From Litoditis marina (lineage: Eukaryota > Nematoda > Chromadorea > Rhabditida > Rhabditidae): a DNA stretch of 64,000 nucleotides. The first letter of the stretch is position 1. The number at the start of each line of letters is the position of its first letter. The notes under the pieces were generated by a model. The model ran no database searches and was not told where the DNA came from. It saw only the letters and a list, made by a program, of their open reading frames with translations. The translations under genes were made by a program, and so were the position numbers. The stretch lies in NCBI GenBank assembly GCA_964036275.1, contig CAXIWQ010000196.1, forward strand, positions 47,777-111,776, read 5' to 3'. Of the stretch, positions 36,950 to 51,539 are shown in pieces.

Positions 36950-39900
36950 TTGCAGCTACAAAAAAAAGCTTATACGGCTATCAAGTCTGTTGCTCCCAGC
37001 TACAAAAACCTAATACGACAATCTATTCTGTGGCGCACAGCCACAAAATACGAATTAACGCGGTTATTGACTGTTTGCCTTGCAGCTACAGAAAAAAAAA
37101 TCATACGGCTATCAAGTCTGTTGCTCCCAGCTACAAAAACCTAATACGACTTTATATTCTGTGGCGCACAGCCACAAAAGACAAATTAACGCGGTTATTG
37201 ACTCTTTGCCTTGCAGCTACAGAAAAAAGTTTATACGGCCATCAAGTATGTTGCTCCAAGCTACAAAAACCTAATACGACTATCTATTCTGTGGCGCACA
37301 GCCACGAAATACGAATTTACGCGGTTATTGACTCTTTGCCTTGCAGCTACAGAAAAAAAAATCATACGGCTATCAAGTCTGTTGCTCCCAGCTACAAAAA
37401 CCTAATACGACTTTATATTCTGTGGCGCACAGCCACAAAAGACAAATTAACGCGGTTATTGACTCTTTGCCTTGCAGCTACAGAAAAAAGTTTTTACGGC
37501 TATCAAGTCTGTTGCTCCCAGTTACAAAAACCTAATACGACTATCTATTCTGTGGCGCACAGCCACGAAATACGAATTAACGCGGTTATCGACTCTTTGG
37601 CTTGCAGCTACAGAAAAACAGTTTACACGGCTATCAAGTCTGTTGCTCCCAGCTACAAAAACTTTATACGACAATCTATTCTGTGGTGCACAACCACAAA
37701 GTACGAATTAACGCTGTTATCGACTCTTTGGCTTGCAGTTACAGAGAACAGTTCATACGGCTATCAAATCTGTTGCTCCCAGCTACAAAAACTTAATACA
37801 ACTATCTTTCCTGTGGTGCACAACCAGAAAGTACGAATTAACGCGGTTATTGACTCTGTGGCTTGCAGCTACAAAAAAAAGCTTATACGGCTATCAAGTC
37901 TGTTGCTCCAGCTACAAAAACCTAATACGACAATCTATTCTGTGGCGCACAGCCACAAAATACGAATTAACGCGGTTATTGACTGTTTGCCTTGCAGCTA
38001 CAGAAAAAAGTTTATACGGCCATCAAGTATGTTGCTCCCAGCTACAAAAACCTAATACGACTATCTATTCTGTGGCGCACAGCCACGAAATACGAATTTA
38101 CGCGGTTATTGACTCTTTGCCTTGCAGCTACAGAAAAAAAATTATACGGCTATCAAGTCTGTTGCTCCCAGCTACAAAAACCTAATACGACAATCTATTC
38201 TGTGGTGCACAACCACAAAGTACGAATTAACGCTGTTATCGACTCTTTGGCTTGCAGTTACAGAGAACAGTTCATACGGCTATCAAATCTGTTGCTCCCA
38301 GCTACAAAAACTTAATACAACTATCTTTCCTGTGGTGCACAACCAGAAAGTACGAATTAACGCGGTTATTGACTCTGTGGCTTGCAGCTACAAAAAAAGC
38401 TTATACGGCTATCAAGTCTGTTGCTCCCAGCTACAAAAACCTAATACGACAATCTATTCTGTGGCGCACAGCCACAAAATACGAATTAACGCGGTTATTG
38501 ACTGTTTGCCTTGCAGCTACAGAAAAAAAAATCATACGGCTATCAAGTCTGTTGCTCCCAGCTACAAAAACCTAATACGACTTTAAATTCTGTGGCGCAC
38601 AGCCACAAAAGACAAATTAACGCGGTTATTGACTCTTTGCCTTGCAGCTACAGAAAAAAGTTTATACGGCCATCAAGTATGTTGCTCCCAGCTACAAAAA
38701 CCTAATACGACTATCTATTCTGTGGCGCACAGCCACGAAATACGAATTTACGCGGTTATTGACTCTTTGCCTTGCAGCTACAGAAAAAAAATCATACGGC
38801 TATCAAGTCTGTTGCTCCCAGCTACAAAAACCTAATACGACTTTATATTCTGTGGCGCACAGCCACAAAAGACAAATTAACGCGGTTATTGACTCTTTGC
38901 CTTGCAGCTACAGAAAAAAGTTTTTACGGCTATCAAGTCTGTTGCTCCCAGCTACAAAAACCTAATACGACTATCTATTCTGTGGCGCACAGCCACGAAA
39001 TACGAATTAACGCGGTTATCGACTCTTTGGCTTGCAGCTACAGAAAAAAGTTTACACGGCTATCAATTCTGTTGCTCCCAGCTACAAAAACTTTATACGA
39101 CAATCTATTCTGTGGTGCACAACCACAAAGTACGAATTAACGCTGTTATCGACTCTTTGGCTTGCAGTTACAGAGAACAGTTCATACGGCTATCAAATCT
39201 GTTGCTCCCAGCTACAAAAACTTAATACAACTATCTTTCCTGTGGTGCACAACCAGAAAGTACGAATTAACGCGGTTATTGACTCTGTGGCTTGCAGCTA
39301 CAAAAAAAGCTTATACGGCTATCAAGTCTGTTGCTCCCAGCTACAAAAACCTAATACGACAATCTATTCTGTGGCGCACAGCCACAAAATACGAATTAAC
39401 GCGGTTATTGACTGTTTGCCTTGCAGCTACAGAAAAAAAAATCATACGGCTATCAAGTCTGTTGCTCCCAGCTACAAAAACCTAATACGACTTTATATTC
39501 TGTGGCGCACAGCCACAAAAGACAAATTAACGCGGTTATTGACTCTTTGCCTTGCAGCTACAGAAAAAAGTTTATACGGCCATCAAGTATGTTGCTCCCA
39601 GCTACAAAAACCTAATACGACTATCTATTCTGTGGCGCACAGCCACGAAATACGAATTTACGCGGTTATTGACTCTTTGCCTTGCAGCTACAGAAAAAAA
39701 AATTATACGGCCATCAAGTATGTTGCTCCCAGCTACAAAAACCTAATACGACTATCTATTCTGTGGCGCACAGCCACGAAATACGAATTTACGCGGTTAT
39801 TGACTCTTTGCCTTGCAGCTACAGAAAAAAAAATTATACGGCTATCAAGTCTGTTGCTCCCAGCTACAAAAACCTAATACGACAATCTATTCTGTGGTGC

Positions 39901-41607
39901 ACAACCACAAAGTACGAATTAACGCTGTTATCGACTCTTTGGCTTGCAGTTACAGAGAACAGTTCATACGGCTATCAAATCTGTTGCTCCCAGCTACAGA
40001 AACTTAATACAACTATCTTTCCTGTGGTGCACAACCAGAAAGTACGAATTAACGCGGTTATTGACTCTGTGGCTTGCAGCTACAAAAAAAAGCTTATACG
40101 GCTATCAAGTCTGTTGCTCCCAGCTACAAAAACCTAATACGACAATCTATTCTGTGGCGCACAGCCACAAAATACGAATTAACGCGGTTATTGACTGTTT
40201 GCCTTGCAGCTACAGAAAAAAAAAATCATACGGCTATCAAGTCTGTTGCTCCCAGCTACAAAAACCTAATACGACTTTAAATTCTGTGGCGCACAGCCAC
40301 AAAAGACAAATTAACGCGGTTATTGACTCTTTGCCTTGCAGCTACAGAAAAAAGTTTATACGGCCATCAAGTATGTTGCTCCCAGCTACAAAAACCTAAT
40401 ACGACTATCTATTCTGTGGCGCACAGCCACGAAATACGAATTTACGCGGTTATTGACTCTTTGCCTTGCAGCTACAGAAAAAAAAATCATACGGCTATCA
40501 AGTCTGTTGCTCCCAGCTACAAAAACCTAATACGACTTTATATTCTGTGGCGCACAGCCACAAAAGACAAATTAACGCGGTTATTGACTCTTTGCCTTGC
40601 AGCTACAGAAAAAAGTTTATACGGCTATCAAGTCTGTTGCTCCCAGCTACAAAAACCTAATACGACTACCTATTCTGTGGCGCACAGCCACGAAATACGA
40701 ATTAACGCGGTTATCGACTCTTTGGCTTGCAGCTACAGAAAAAAGTTTACACGGCTATCAAGTCTGTTGCTCCCAGCTACAAAAACTTTATACGACAATC
40801 TATTCTGTGGTGCACAACCAGAAAGTACGAATTAACGCGGTTATTGACTCTGTGGCTTGCAGCTACAAAAAAAAGCTTATACGGCTATCAAGTCTGTTGC
40901 TCCCAGCTACAAAAACCTAATACGACTATCTATTCTGTGGCGCACAGCCACGAAATACGAATTAACGCGGTTATTGACTGTTTGCCTTGCAGCTACAGAA
41001 AAAAAGCTTATACGGCTATCAAGTCTGTTGCTCCCAGCTACAAAAACCTAATACGACAATCTATTCTGTGGCGCACAGCCACAAAATACGAATTAACGCG
41101 GTTATAGACTGTTTGCCTTGCAGCTACAGAAAAAAAAATCATACGGCTATCAAGTCTGTTGCTCCCAGCTACAAAAACCTAATACGACTTTATATTCTGT
41201 GGCGCACAGCCACAAAAGACAAATTAACGCGGTTATTGACTCTTTGCCTTGCAGCTACAGAAAAAAAGTTTATACGGCCATCAAGTATGTTGCTCCCAGC
41301 TACAAAAACCTAATACGACTATCTATTCTGTGGCGCACAGCCACGAAATACGAATTTACGCGGTTATTGACTCTATGCCTTGCAGCTACAGAAAAAAAAT
41401 TATACGGCTATCAAGTCTGTTGCTCCCAGCTACAAAAACCTAATACGACAATCTATTCTGTGGTGCACAACCACAAAGTACGAATTAACGCTGTTATCGA
41501 CTCTTTGGCTTGCAGTTACAGAGAACAGTTCATACGGCTATCAAATCTGTTGCTCCCAGCTACAAAAACTTAATACAACTATCTTTCCTGTGGTGCACAA
41601 CCAGAAA

Positions 41608-43433
41608 GTACGAATTAACGCGGTTATTGACTCTGTGGCTTGCAGCTACAAAAAAAAAGCTTATACGGCTATCAAGTCTGTTGCTCCCAGCTACAAAAAC
41701 CTAATACGACAATCTATTCTGTGGCGCACAGCCACAAAATACGAATTAACGCGGTTATTGACTGTTTGCCTTGCAGCTACAGAAAAAAAAAATCATACGG
41801 CTATCAAGTCTGTTGCTCCCAGCTACAAAAACCTAATACGACTTTATATTCTGTGGCGCACAGCCACAGAAGACAAATTAACGCGGTTATTGACTCTTTG
41901 CCTTGCAGCTACAGAAAAAAGTTTATACGGCTATCAAGTCTGTTGCTCCCAGCTACAAAAACCTAATACGACTATCTATTCTGTGGCGCACAGCCACGAA
42001 ATACGAATTAACGCGGTTATCGACTCTTTGGCTTGCAGCTACAGAAAAAAGTTTACACGGCTATCAAGTCTGTTGCTCCCAGCTACAAAAACTTTATACG
42101 ACAATCTATGCTGTGGTGCACAACCACAAAGTACGAATTAACGCTGTTACCGACTCTTTGGCTTGCAGTTACAGAGAACAGTTCATACGGCTATCAAATA
42201 TGTTGCTCCCAGCTACAAAAACTTAATACAACTATCTTTCCTGTGGTGCACAACCAGAAAGTACGAATTAACGCGGTTATTGACTCTGTGGCTTGCAGCT
42301 ACAAAAAAAAGCTTATACGGCTACCAAGTGTGTTGCTCACAGCTACAAGAACCTAAGACGACTATATATTCTGTGGCGCACAGCCACAAAAGACAAATTA
42401 ACGCGGTTATTGACTCTTTGCCTTGCAGCTACAGAGAACAGTTCATACGGCTATCTAATCTGTTGCTCCCAGCTACAAAAACCTAATACGACAATCTATT
42501 CTGTGGCGCACAGCCACAAAATACGAATTAACGCGGTTATTGACTCTGTGGCTTGCAGCTACAAAAAAAAGCTTATACGGCTATCAAGTCTGTTGCTCCC
42601 CAGCTACAAAAACCTAATACGACAATCTATTCTGTGGCGCACAGCCACAAAATACGAATTAACGCGGTTATTGACTGTTTGCCTTGCAGCTACAGAAAAA
42701 AAAATCATACGGCTATCAAGTCTGTTGCTCCCAGCTACAAAAACCTAATACGACTTTATATTCTGTGGCGCACAGCCACAGAAGACAAATTAACGCGGTT
42801 ATTGACTCTTTGCCTTGCAGCTACAGAAAAAAGTTTATACGGCTATCAAGTCTGTTGCTCCCAGCTACAAAAACCTAATACGACTATCTATTCTGTGGCG
42901 CACAGCCACGAAATACGAATTAACGCGGTTATCGACTCTTTGGCTTGCAGCTACAGAAAAAAGTTTACACGGCTATCAAGTCTGTTGCTCCCAGCTACAA
43001 AAACTTTATACGACAATCTATGCTGTGGTGCACAACCACAAAGTACGAATTAACGCTGTTACCGACTCTTTGGCTTGCAGTTACAGAGAACAGTTCATAC
43101 GGCTATCAAATATGTTGCTCCCAGCTACAAAAACTTAATACAACTATCTTTCCTGTGGTGCACAACCAGAAAGTACGAATTAACGCGGTTATTGACTCTG
43201 TGGCTTGCAGCTACAAAAAAAAGCTTATACGGCTACCAAGTGTGTTGCTCACAGCTACAAGAACCTAAGACGACTATATATTCTGTGGCGCACAGCCACA
43301 AAAGACAAATTAACGCGGTTATTGACTCTTTGCCTTGCAGCTACAGAGAACAGTTCATACGGCTATCTAATCTGTTGCTCCCAGCTACAAAAACCTAATA
43401 CGACAATCTATTCTGTGGCGCACAGCCACAAAA
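41608..43433 (+). repeat. 7-monomer (912-bp) tandem duplication
   Basis: Positions of about 41608-42520 recur at 42521-43433. Shared markers are CACAGAAGACAAATT and ACAATCTATGCTGTGG, which are not seen earlier in the window. The switch lies inside the monomer at about 42520-42545, where a CACAAAATACG start is joined to a GACTCTGTGG end. Confidence 0.75.
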
Positions 43434-46100
43434 TACGAATTAACGCGGTTATTGACTATTTGCCTTGCAGCTACAGAAAAAAAATTATACGGCTATCAAG
43501 TCTGTTGCTCCCAGCTACAAAAACCTAATACGACTTTATATTCTGTGGCGCAAAGCCACAAAAGACAAATTAACGCGGTTATTGACTCTTTGCCTTGCAG
43601 CTACAGAAAAAAAAATCATACGGCTATCAAGTCTGTTGCTCCCAGCTACGAAAACCTAATACGACTTTATATTCTGTGGCGCACAGCCACAAAAGACAAA
43701 TTAACGCGGTTATTGACTCTTTGCCTTGCAGCTACAGAAAAAAGTTTATACGGCCATCAAGTATGTTGCTCCCAGCTACAAAAACCTAATACGACTATCT
43801 ATTCTGTGGCGCACAGCCACGAAATACGAATTTACGCGGTTATTGACTCTTTGCCTTGCAGCTACAGAAAAAAAAATCATATGGCTATCAAGTCTGTTGC
43901 TCCCAGCTACAAAAACCTAATACGACTTTATATTCTGTGGCGCACAGCCACAAAAGACAAATTAACGCGGTTATTGACTCTTTGCCTTGCAGCTACAGAA
44001 AAAAGTTTATATGGCTATCAAGTCTGTTGCTCCCCAGCTACAAAAACCTAATACGACTATCTATTCTGTGGCGCACAGCCACGAAATACGAATTAACGCG
44101 GTTATCGACTCTTGGCTTGCAGCTACAGAAAAAAGTTTGCACGGCTATCAAGTCTGTTGCTCCCAGCTACAAAAACTTTATACGACAATCTATTCTGTGG
44201 TGCACAACCACAAAGTACGAATAAACGCTGTTACCGACTCTTTGGCTTGCAGTTACAGAGAACAGTTCATACGGCTATCAAATCTGTTGCTCCCAGCTAC
44301 AAAAACTTAATACAACTATCTTTCCTGTGGTGCACAACCAGAAAGTACGAATTAACGCGGTTATTGACTCTGTGGCTTGCAGCTACAAAAAAAAGCTTAT
44401 ACGGCTATCAAGTCTGTTGCTCCAGCTACAAAAACCTAATACGACAATCTATTCTGTGGCGCACAGCCACAAAATACGAATTAACGCGGTTATTGACTGT
44501 TTGTCTTGCAGCTACAGAAAAAAAAATCATACGGCTATCAAGTCTGTTGCTCCCCAGCTACAAAACCTAATACGACTTTATATTCTGTGGCGCACAGCCA
44601 CAGAAGACAAATTAACGCGGTTATTGACTCTTTGCCTTGCAGCTACAGAAAAAAGTTTATACGGCTATCAAGTCTGTTGCTCCCAGCTACAAAAACCTAA
44701 TACGACTATCTATCTGTGGCGCACAGCCACGAAATACGAATTAACGCGGTTATCGACTCTTTGGCTTGCAGCTACAGAAAAAAGTTTACACGGCTATCAA
44801 GTCTGTTGCTCCCAGCTACAAAAACTTTATACGACAATCTATGCTGTGGTGCACAACCACAAAGTACGAATTAACGCTGTTACCGACTCTTTGGCTTGCA
44901 GTTACAGAGAACAGTTCATACGGCTATCAAATATGTTGCTCCCAGCTACAAAAACTTAATACAACTATCTTTCCTGTGGTGCACAACCAGAAAGTACGAA
45001 TTAACGCGGTTATTGACTCTGTGGCTTGCAGCTACAAAAAAAAGCTTATACGGCTACCAAGTGTGTTGCTCACAGCTACAAGAACCTAAGACGACTATAT
45101 ATTCTGTGGCGCACAGCCACAAAAGACAAATTAACGCGGTTATTGACTCTTTGCCTTGCAGCTACAGAGAACAGTTCATACGGCTATCTAATCTGTTGCT
45201 CCCAGCTACAAAAACCTAATACGACAATCTATTCTGTGGCGCACAGCCACAAAATACGAATTAACGCGGTTATTGACTATTTGCCTTGCAGCTACAGAAA
45301 AAAAATTATACGGCTATCAAGTCTGTTGCTCCCAGCTACAAAAACCTAATACGACTTTATATTCTGTGGCGCAAAGCCACAAAAGACAAATTAACGCGGT
45401 TATTGACTCTTTGCCTTGCAGCTACAGAAAAAAAAATCATACGGCTATCAAGTCTGTTGCTCCCAGCTACGAAAACCTAATACGACTTTATATTCTGTGG
45501 CGCACAGCCACAAAAGACAAATTAACGCGGTTATTGACTCTTTGCCTTGCAGCTACAGAAAAAAGTTTATACGGCCATCAAGTATGTTGCTCCCAGCTAC
45601 AAAAACCTAATACGACTATCTATTCTGTGGCGCACAGCCACGAAATACGAATTTACGCGGTTATTGACTCTTTGCCTTGCAGCTACAGAAAAAAAATCAT
45701 ATGGCTATCAAGTCTGTTGCTCCCAGCTACAAAAACCTAATACGACTTTATATTCTGTGGCGCACAGCCACAAAAGACAAATTAACGCGGTTATTGACTC
45801 TTTGCCTTGCAGCTACAGAAAAAAGTTTATATGGCTATCAAGTCTGTTGCTCCCAGCTACAAAAACCTAATACGACTATCTATTCTGTGGCGCACAGCCA
45901 CGAAATACGAATTAACGCGGTTATCGACTCTTTGGCTTGCAGCTACAGAAAAAAGTTTGCACGGCTATCAAGTCTGTTGCTCCCAGCTACAAAAACTTTA
46001 TACGACAATCTATTCTGTGGTGCACAACCACAAAGTACGAATAAACGCTGTTACCGACTCTTTGGCTTGCAGTTACAGAGAACAGTTCATACGGCTATCA
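42815..46100 (+). repeat. 14-monomer higher-order repeat pair, offset about 1821 bp
   Basis: Positions of about 42815-44280 match 44636-46100. The last part of the first copy and the stretch joining the two (43.9-44.7 kb) carry several unusual single-base gains and losses. Outside those they share ATATGGCTATC and GCAAAGCCAC variants. Confidence 0.7.
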
Positions 46101-49100
46101 AATATGTTGCTCCCAGCTACAAAAACTTAATACAACTATCTTTCCTGGTGGTGCACAACCAGAAAGTACGAATTAACGCGGTTATTGACTCTGTGGCTTG
46201 CAGCTACAAAAAAAAGCTTATACGGCTACCAAGTGTGTTGCTCACAGCTACAAGAACCTAAGACGACTATATATTCTGTGGCGCACAGCCACAAAAGACA
46301 AATTAACGCGGTTATTGACTCTTAACCTTGCAGCTACAGAGAACAGGTTCATACGGCTATCTAATCTGTTGCTCCCCAGCTACAAAAACCTAATACGACA
46401 ATCTATTCTGTGGCGCACAGCCACAAAATACAAATTAACGCGGTTATTGACTATTTGCCTTGCAGCTACAGAAAAAAAATTATACGGCTATCAAGTCTGT
46501 TGCTCCCAGCTACAAAAACCTAATACGACTTTATATTCTGTGGCGCAAAGCCACAAAAGACAAATTAACGCGGTTATTGACTCTTTGCCTTGCAGCTACA
46601 GAAAAAAAAATCATACGGCTATCAAGTCTGTTGCTCCCAGCTACGAAAACCTAATACGACTTTATATTCTGTGGCGCACAGCCACAAAAGACAAATTAAC
46701 GCGGTGATTGACTCTTTACCTTGCAGCTACAGAGAACAGTTCATACGGCTATCAAATCTGTTGCTCCCAGCTACAAAAACCTAATACGACAATCTATTCT
46801 GTGGCGCACAGCCACAAAATACGAATCAACGCGGTTATTGACTCTTTGCCTTGCAGCTACAGAAAAAAAATCATACGGCTATCAAGTCTGTTGCTCCCAG
46901 CTACAAAAACCTAATACGACTTTATATTCTGTGGCGCACAGCCACAAAAGACAAATTAACGCGGTTATTGACTCTTTGCCTTGCAGCTACAGAAAAAAGT
47001 TTATACGGCCATCAAGTATGTTGCTCCCAGCTACAAAAACCTAATACGACTATCTATTCTGTGGCGCACAGCCACGAAATACGAATTTACCGCGTTATTG
47101 ACTCTTTGCCTTGCAGCTACAGAAAAAAAATCATACGGCTATCAAGTCTGTTGCTCCCAGCTACAAAAACCTAATACGACTTTATATTCTGTGGCGCACA
47201 GCCACAGAAGACAAATTAACGCGGTTATTGACTCTTTGCCTTGCAGCTACAGAAAAAAGTTTATACGGCTATCAAGTCTGTTGCTCCCAGCTACAAAAAC
47301 CTAATACGACTATCTATTCTGTGGCGCACAGCCACGAAATACGAATTAACGCGGTTATCGACTCTTTGGCTTGCAGCTACAGAAAAAAGTTTACACGGCT
47401 ATCAAGTCTGTTGCTCCCAGCTACAAAAACTTTATACGACAATCTATGCTGTGGTGCACAACCACAAAGTACGAATTAACGCTGTTACCGACTCTTTGGC
47501 TTGCAGTTACAGAGAACAGTTCATACGGCTATCAAATATGTTGCTCCCAGCTACAAAAACTTAATACAACTATCTTTCCTGTGGTGCACAACCAGAAAGT
47601 ACGAATTAACGCGGTTATTGACTCTGTGGCTTGCAGCTACAAAAAAAAGCTTATACGGCTACCAAGTGTGTTGCTCACAGCTACAAGAACCTAAGGACGA
47701 CTATATATTCTGTGGCGCACAGCCACAAAAGACAAATTAACGCGGTTATTGACTCTTTGCCTTGCAGCTACAGAGAACAGTTCATACGGCTATCTAATCT
47801 GTTGCTCCCAGCTACAAAAACCTAATACGACAATCTATTCTGTGGCGCACAGCCACAAAATACGAATTAACGCGGTTATTGACTATTTGCCTTGCAGCTA
47901 CAGAAAAAAAAATTATACGGCTATCAAGTCTGTTGCTCCCAGCTACAAAAACCTAATACGACTTTATATTCTGTGGCGCAAAGCCACAAAAGACAAATTA
48001 ACGCGGTTATTGACTCTTTGCCTTGCAGCTACAGAAAAAAAAATCATACGGCTATCAAGTCTGTTGCTCCCAGCTACGAAAACCTAATACGACTTTATAT
48101 TCTGTGGCGCACAGCCACAAAAGACAAATTAACGCGGTTATTGACTCTTTGCCTTGCAGCTACAGAAAAAAGTTTATACGGCCATCAAGTATGTTGCTCC
48201 CAGCTACAAAAACCTAATACGACTATCTATTCTGTGGCGCACAGCCACGAAATACGAATTTACGCGGTTATTGACTCTTTGCCTTGCAGCTACAGAAAAA
48301 AAAATCATATGGGCTATCAGTCTGTTGCTCCCAGCTACAAAAACCTAATACGACTTTATATTCTGTGGCGCACAGCCACAAAAGACAAATTAACGCGGTT
48401 ATTGACTCTTTGCCTTGCAGCTACAGAAAAAAGTTTATATGGCTATCAAGTCTGTTGCTCCCAGCTACAAAAACCTAATACGACTATCTATTCTGTGGCG
48501 CACAGCCACGAAATACGAATTAACGCGGTTATCGACTCTTTGGCTTGCAGCTACAGAAAAAAGTTTGCACGGCTATCAAGTCTGTTGCTCCCAGCTACAA
48601 AAACTTTATACGACAATCTATTCTGTGGTGCACAACCACAAAGTACGAATAAACGCTGTTACCGACTCTTTGCTTGCAGTTACAGAGAACAGTTCATACG
48701 GCTATCAAATATGTTGCTCCCAGCTACAAAAACTTAATACAACTATCTTTCCTGTGGTGCACAACCAGAAAGTACGAATTAACGCGGTTATTGACTCTGT
48801 GGCTTGCAGCTACAAAAAAAAAGCTTATACGGCTACCAAGTGTGTTGCTCACAGCTACAAGAACCTAAGACGACTATATATTCTGTGGCGCACAGCCACA
48901 AAAGACAAATTAACGCGGTTATTGACTCTTTGCCTTGCAGCTACAGAGAACAGTTCATACGGCTATCTAATCTGTTGCTCCCAGCTACAAAAACCTAATA
49001 CGACAATCTATTCTGTGGCGCACAGCCACAAAATACAAATTAACGCGGTTATTGACTATTTGCCTTGCAGCTACAGAAAAAAAATTATACGGCTATCAAG

Positions 49101-51539
49101 TCTGTTGCTCCCAGCTACAAAAAACCTAATACGACTTTATATTCTGTGGCGCAAAGCCACAAAAGACAAATTAACGCGGTTATTGACTCTTTGCCTTGCA
49201 GCTACAGAAAAAAAAATCATACGGCTATCAAGTCTGTTGCTCCCAGCTACAAAAACCTAATACGACTTTATATTCTGTGGCGCACAGCCACAAAAGACAA
49301 ATTAACGCGGTGATTGACTCTTTACCTTGCAGCTACAGAGAACAGTTCATACGGCTATCAAATCTGTTGCTCACAGCTACAAAAAACCTAATACGACAAT
49401 CTATTCTGTGGCGCACAGCCACGAAATACGAATTAACGCGATTATCGACTCTTTGGCTTGCATTTACAGAAAACAGTTCATACGGCTATCAAGTCTGTTG
49501 CTCCCAGCTACAAAAACCTAATACGACAATCTATTCTGTGGTGCACAACCACAAAGTACGAATTAACGCTGTTATCGACTCTTTGGCTTGCAGTTACAGA
49601 GAACAGTTCATACGGCTATCAAAACTGTTGCTCCCAGCTACAAAAACTTAATACAACTATCTTTCCTGTGGTGCACAACCAGAAAGTACGAATTAACGCG
49701 GTTATTGACTCTGTGGCTTGCAGCTACAAAAAAAAGCTTATACGGCTACCAAGTGTGTTGCTCACAGCTACAAGAACCTAAGACGACTATATATTCTGTG
49801 GCGCACAGCCACAAAAGACAAATTAACGCGGTTATTGACTCTTTGCCTTGCAGCTACAGAGAACAGTTCATACGGCTATCTAATCTGTTGCTCCCAGCTA
49901 CAAAAACCTAATACGACAATCTATTCTGTGGCGCACAGCCACAAAATACGAATTAACGCGGTTATTGACTATTTGCCTTGCAGCTACAGAAAAAAAATTA
50001 TACGGCTATCAAGTCTGTTGCTCCCAGCTACAAAAACCTAATACGACTTTATATTCTGTGGCGCAAAGCCACAAAAGACAAATTAACGCGGTTATTGACT
50101 CTTTGCCTTGCAGCTACAGAAAAAAAAATCATACGGCTATCAAGTCTGTTGCTCCCAGCTACGAAAACCTAATACGACTTTATATTCTGTGGCGCACAGC
50201 CACAAAAGACAAATTAACGCGGTTATTGACTCTTTGCCTTGCAGCTACAGAAAAAAGTTTATACGGCCATCAAGTATGTTGCTCCCAGCTACAAAAACCT
50301 AATACGACTATCTATTCTGTGGCGCACAGCCACGAAATACGAATTTACGCGGTTATTGACTCTTTGCCTTGCAGCTACAGAAAAAAAAATCATATGGCTA
50401 TCAAGTCTGTTGCTCCCAGCTACAAAAACCTAATACGACTTTATATTCTGTGGCGCACAGCCACAAAAAACAAATTAACGCGGTTATTGACTCTTTGCCT
50501 TGCAGCTACAGAAAAAAGTTTATATGGCTATCAAGTCTGTTGCTCCCAGCTACAAAAACCTAATACGACTATCTATTCTGTGGCGCACAGCCACGAAATA
50601 CGAATTAACGCGGTTATCGACTCTTTGGCTTGCAGCTACAGAAAAAAGTTTGCACGGCTATCAAGTCTGTTGCTCCCAGCTACAAAAACCTAATACGACA
50701 ATCTATTCTGTGGCGCACAGCCACAAAATACGAATCAACGCGGTTATTGACTCTTTGCCTTGCAGCTACAGAAAAAAATCATACGGCTATCAAGTCTGTT
50801 GCTCCCAGCTACAAAAACCTAATACGACTTTATATTCTGTGGCGCACAGCCACAAAAGACAAATTAACGCGGTTATTGACTCTTTGCCTTGCAGCTACAG
50901 AAAAAAGTTTATACGGCCATCAAGTATGTTGCTCCCAGCTACAAAAACCTAATACGACTATCTATTCTGTGGCGCACAGCCACGAAATACGAATTTACGC
51001 GGTTATTGACTCTTTGCCTTGCAGCTACAGAAAAAAAATCATACGGCTATCAAGTCTGTTGCTCCCAGCTACAAAAACCTAATACGACTTTATATTCTGT
51101 GGCGCACAGCCACAGAAGACAAATTAACGCGGTTATTGACTCTTTGCCTTGCAGCTACAGAAAAAAGTTTATACGGCTATCAAGTCTGTTGCTCCCAGCT
51201 ACAAAAACCTAATACGACTATCTATTCTGTGGCGCACAGCCACGAAATACGAATTAACGCGGTTATCGACTCTTTGGCTTGCAGCTACAGAAAAAAGTTT
51301 ACACGGCTATCAAGTCTGTTGCTCCCAGCTACAAAAACTTTATACGACAATCTATGCTGTGGTGCACAACCACAAAGTACGAATTAACGCTGTTACCGAC
51401 TCTTTGGCTTGCAGTTACAGAGAACAGTTCATACGGCTATCAAATATGTTGCTCCCAGCTACAAAAACTTAATACAACTATCTTTCCTGTGGTGCACAAC
51501 CAGAAAGTACGAATTAACGCGGTTATTGACTCTGTGGCT

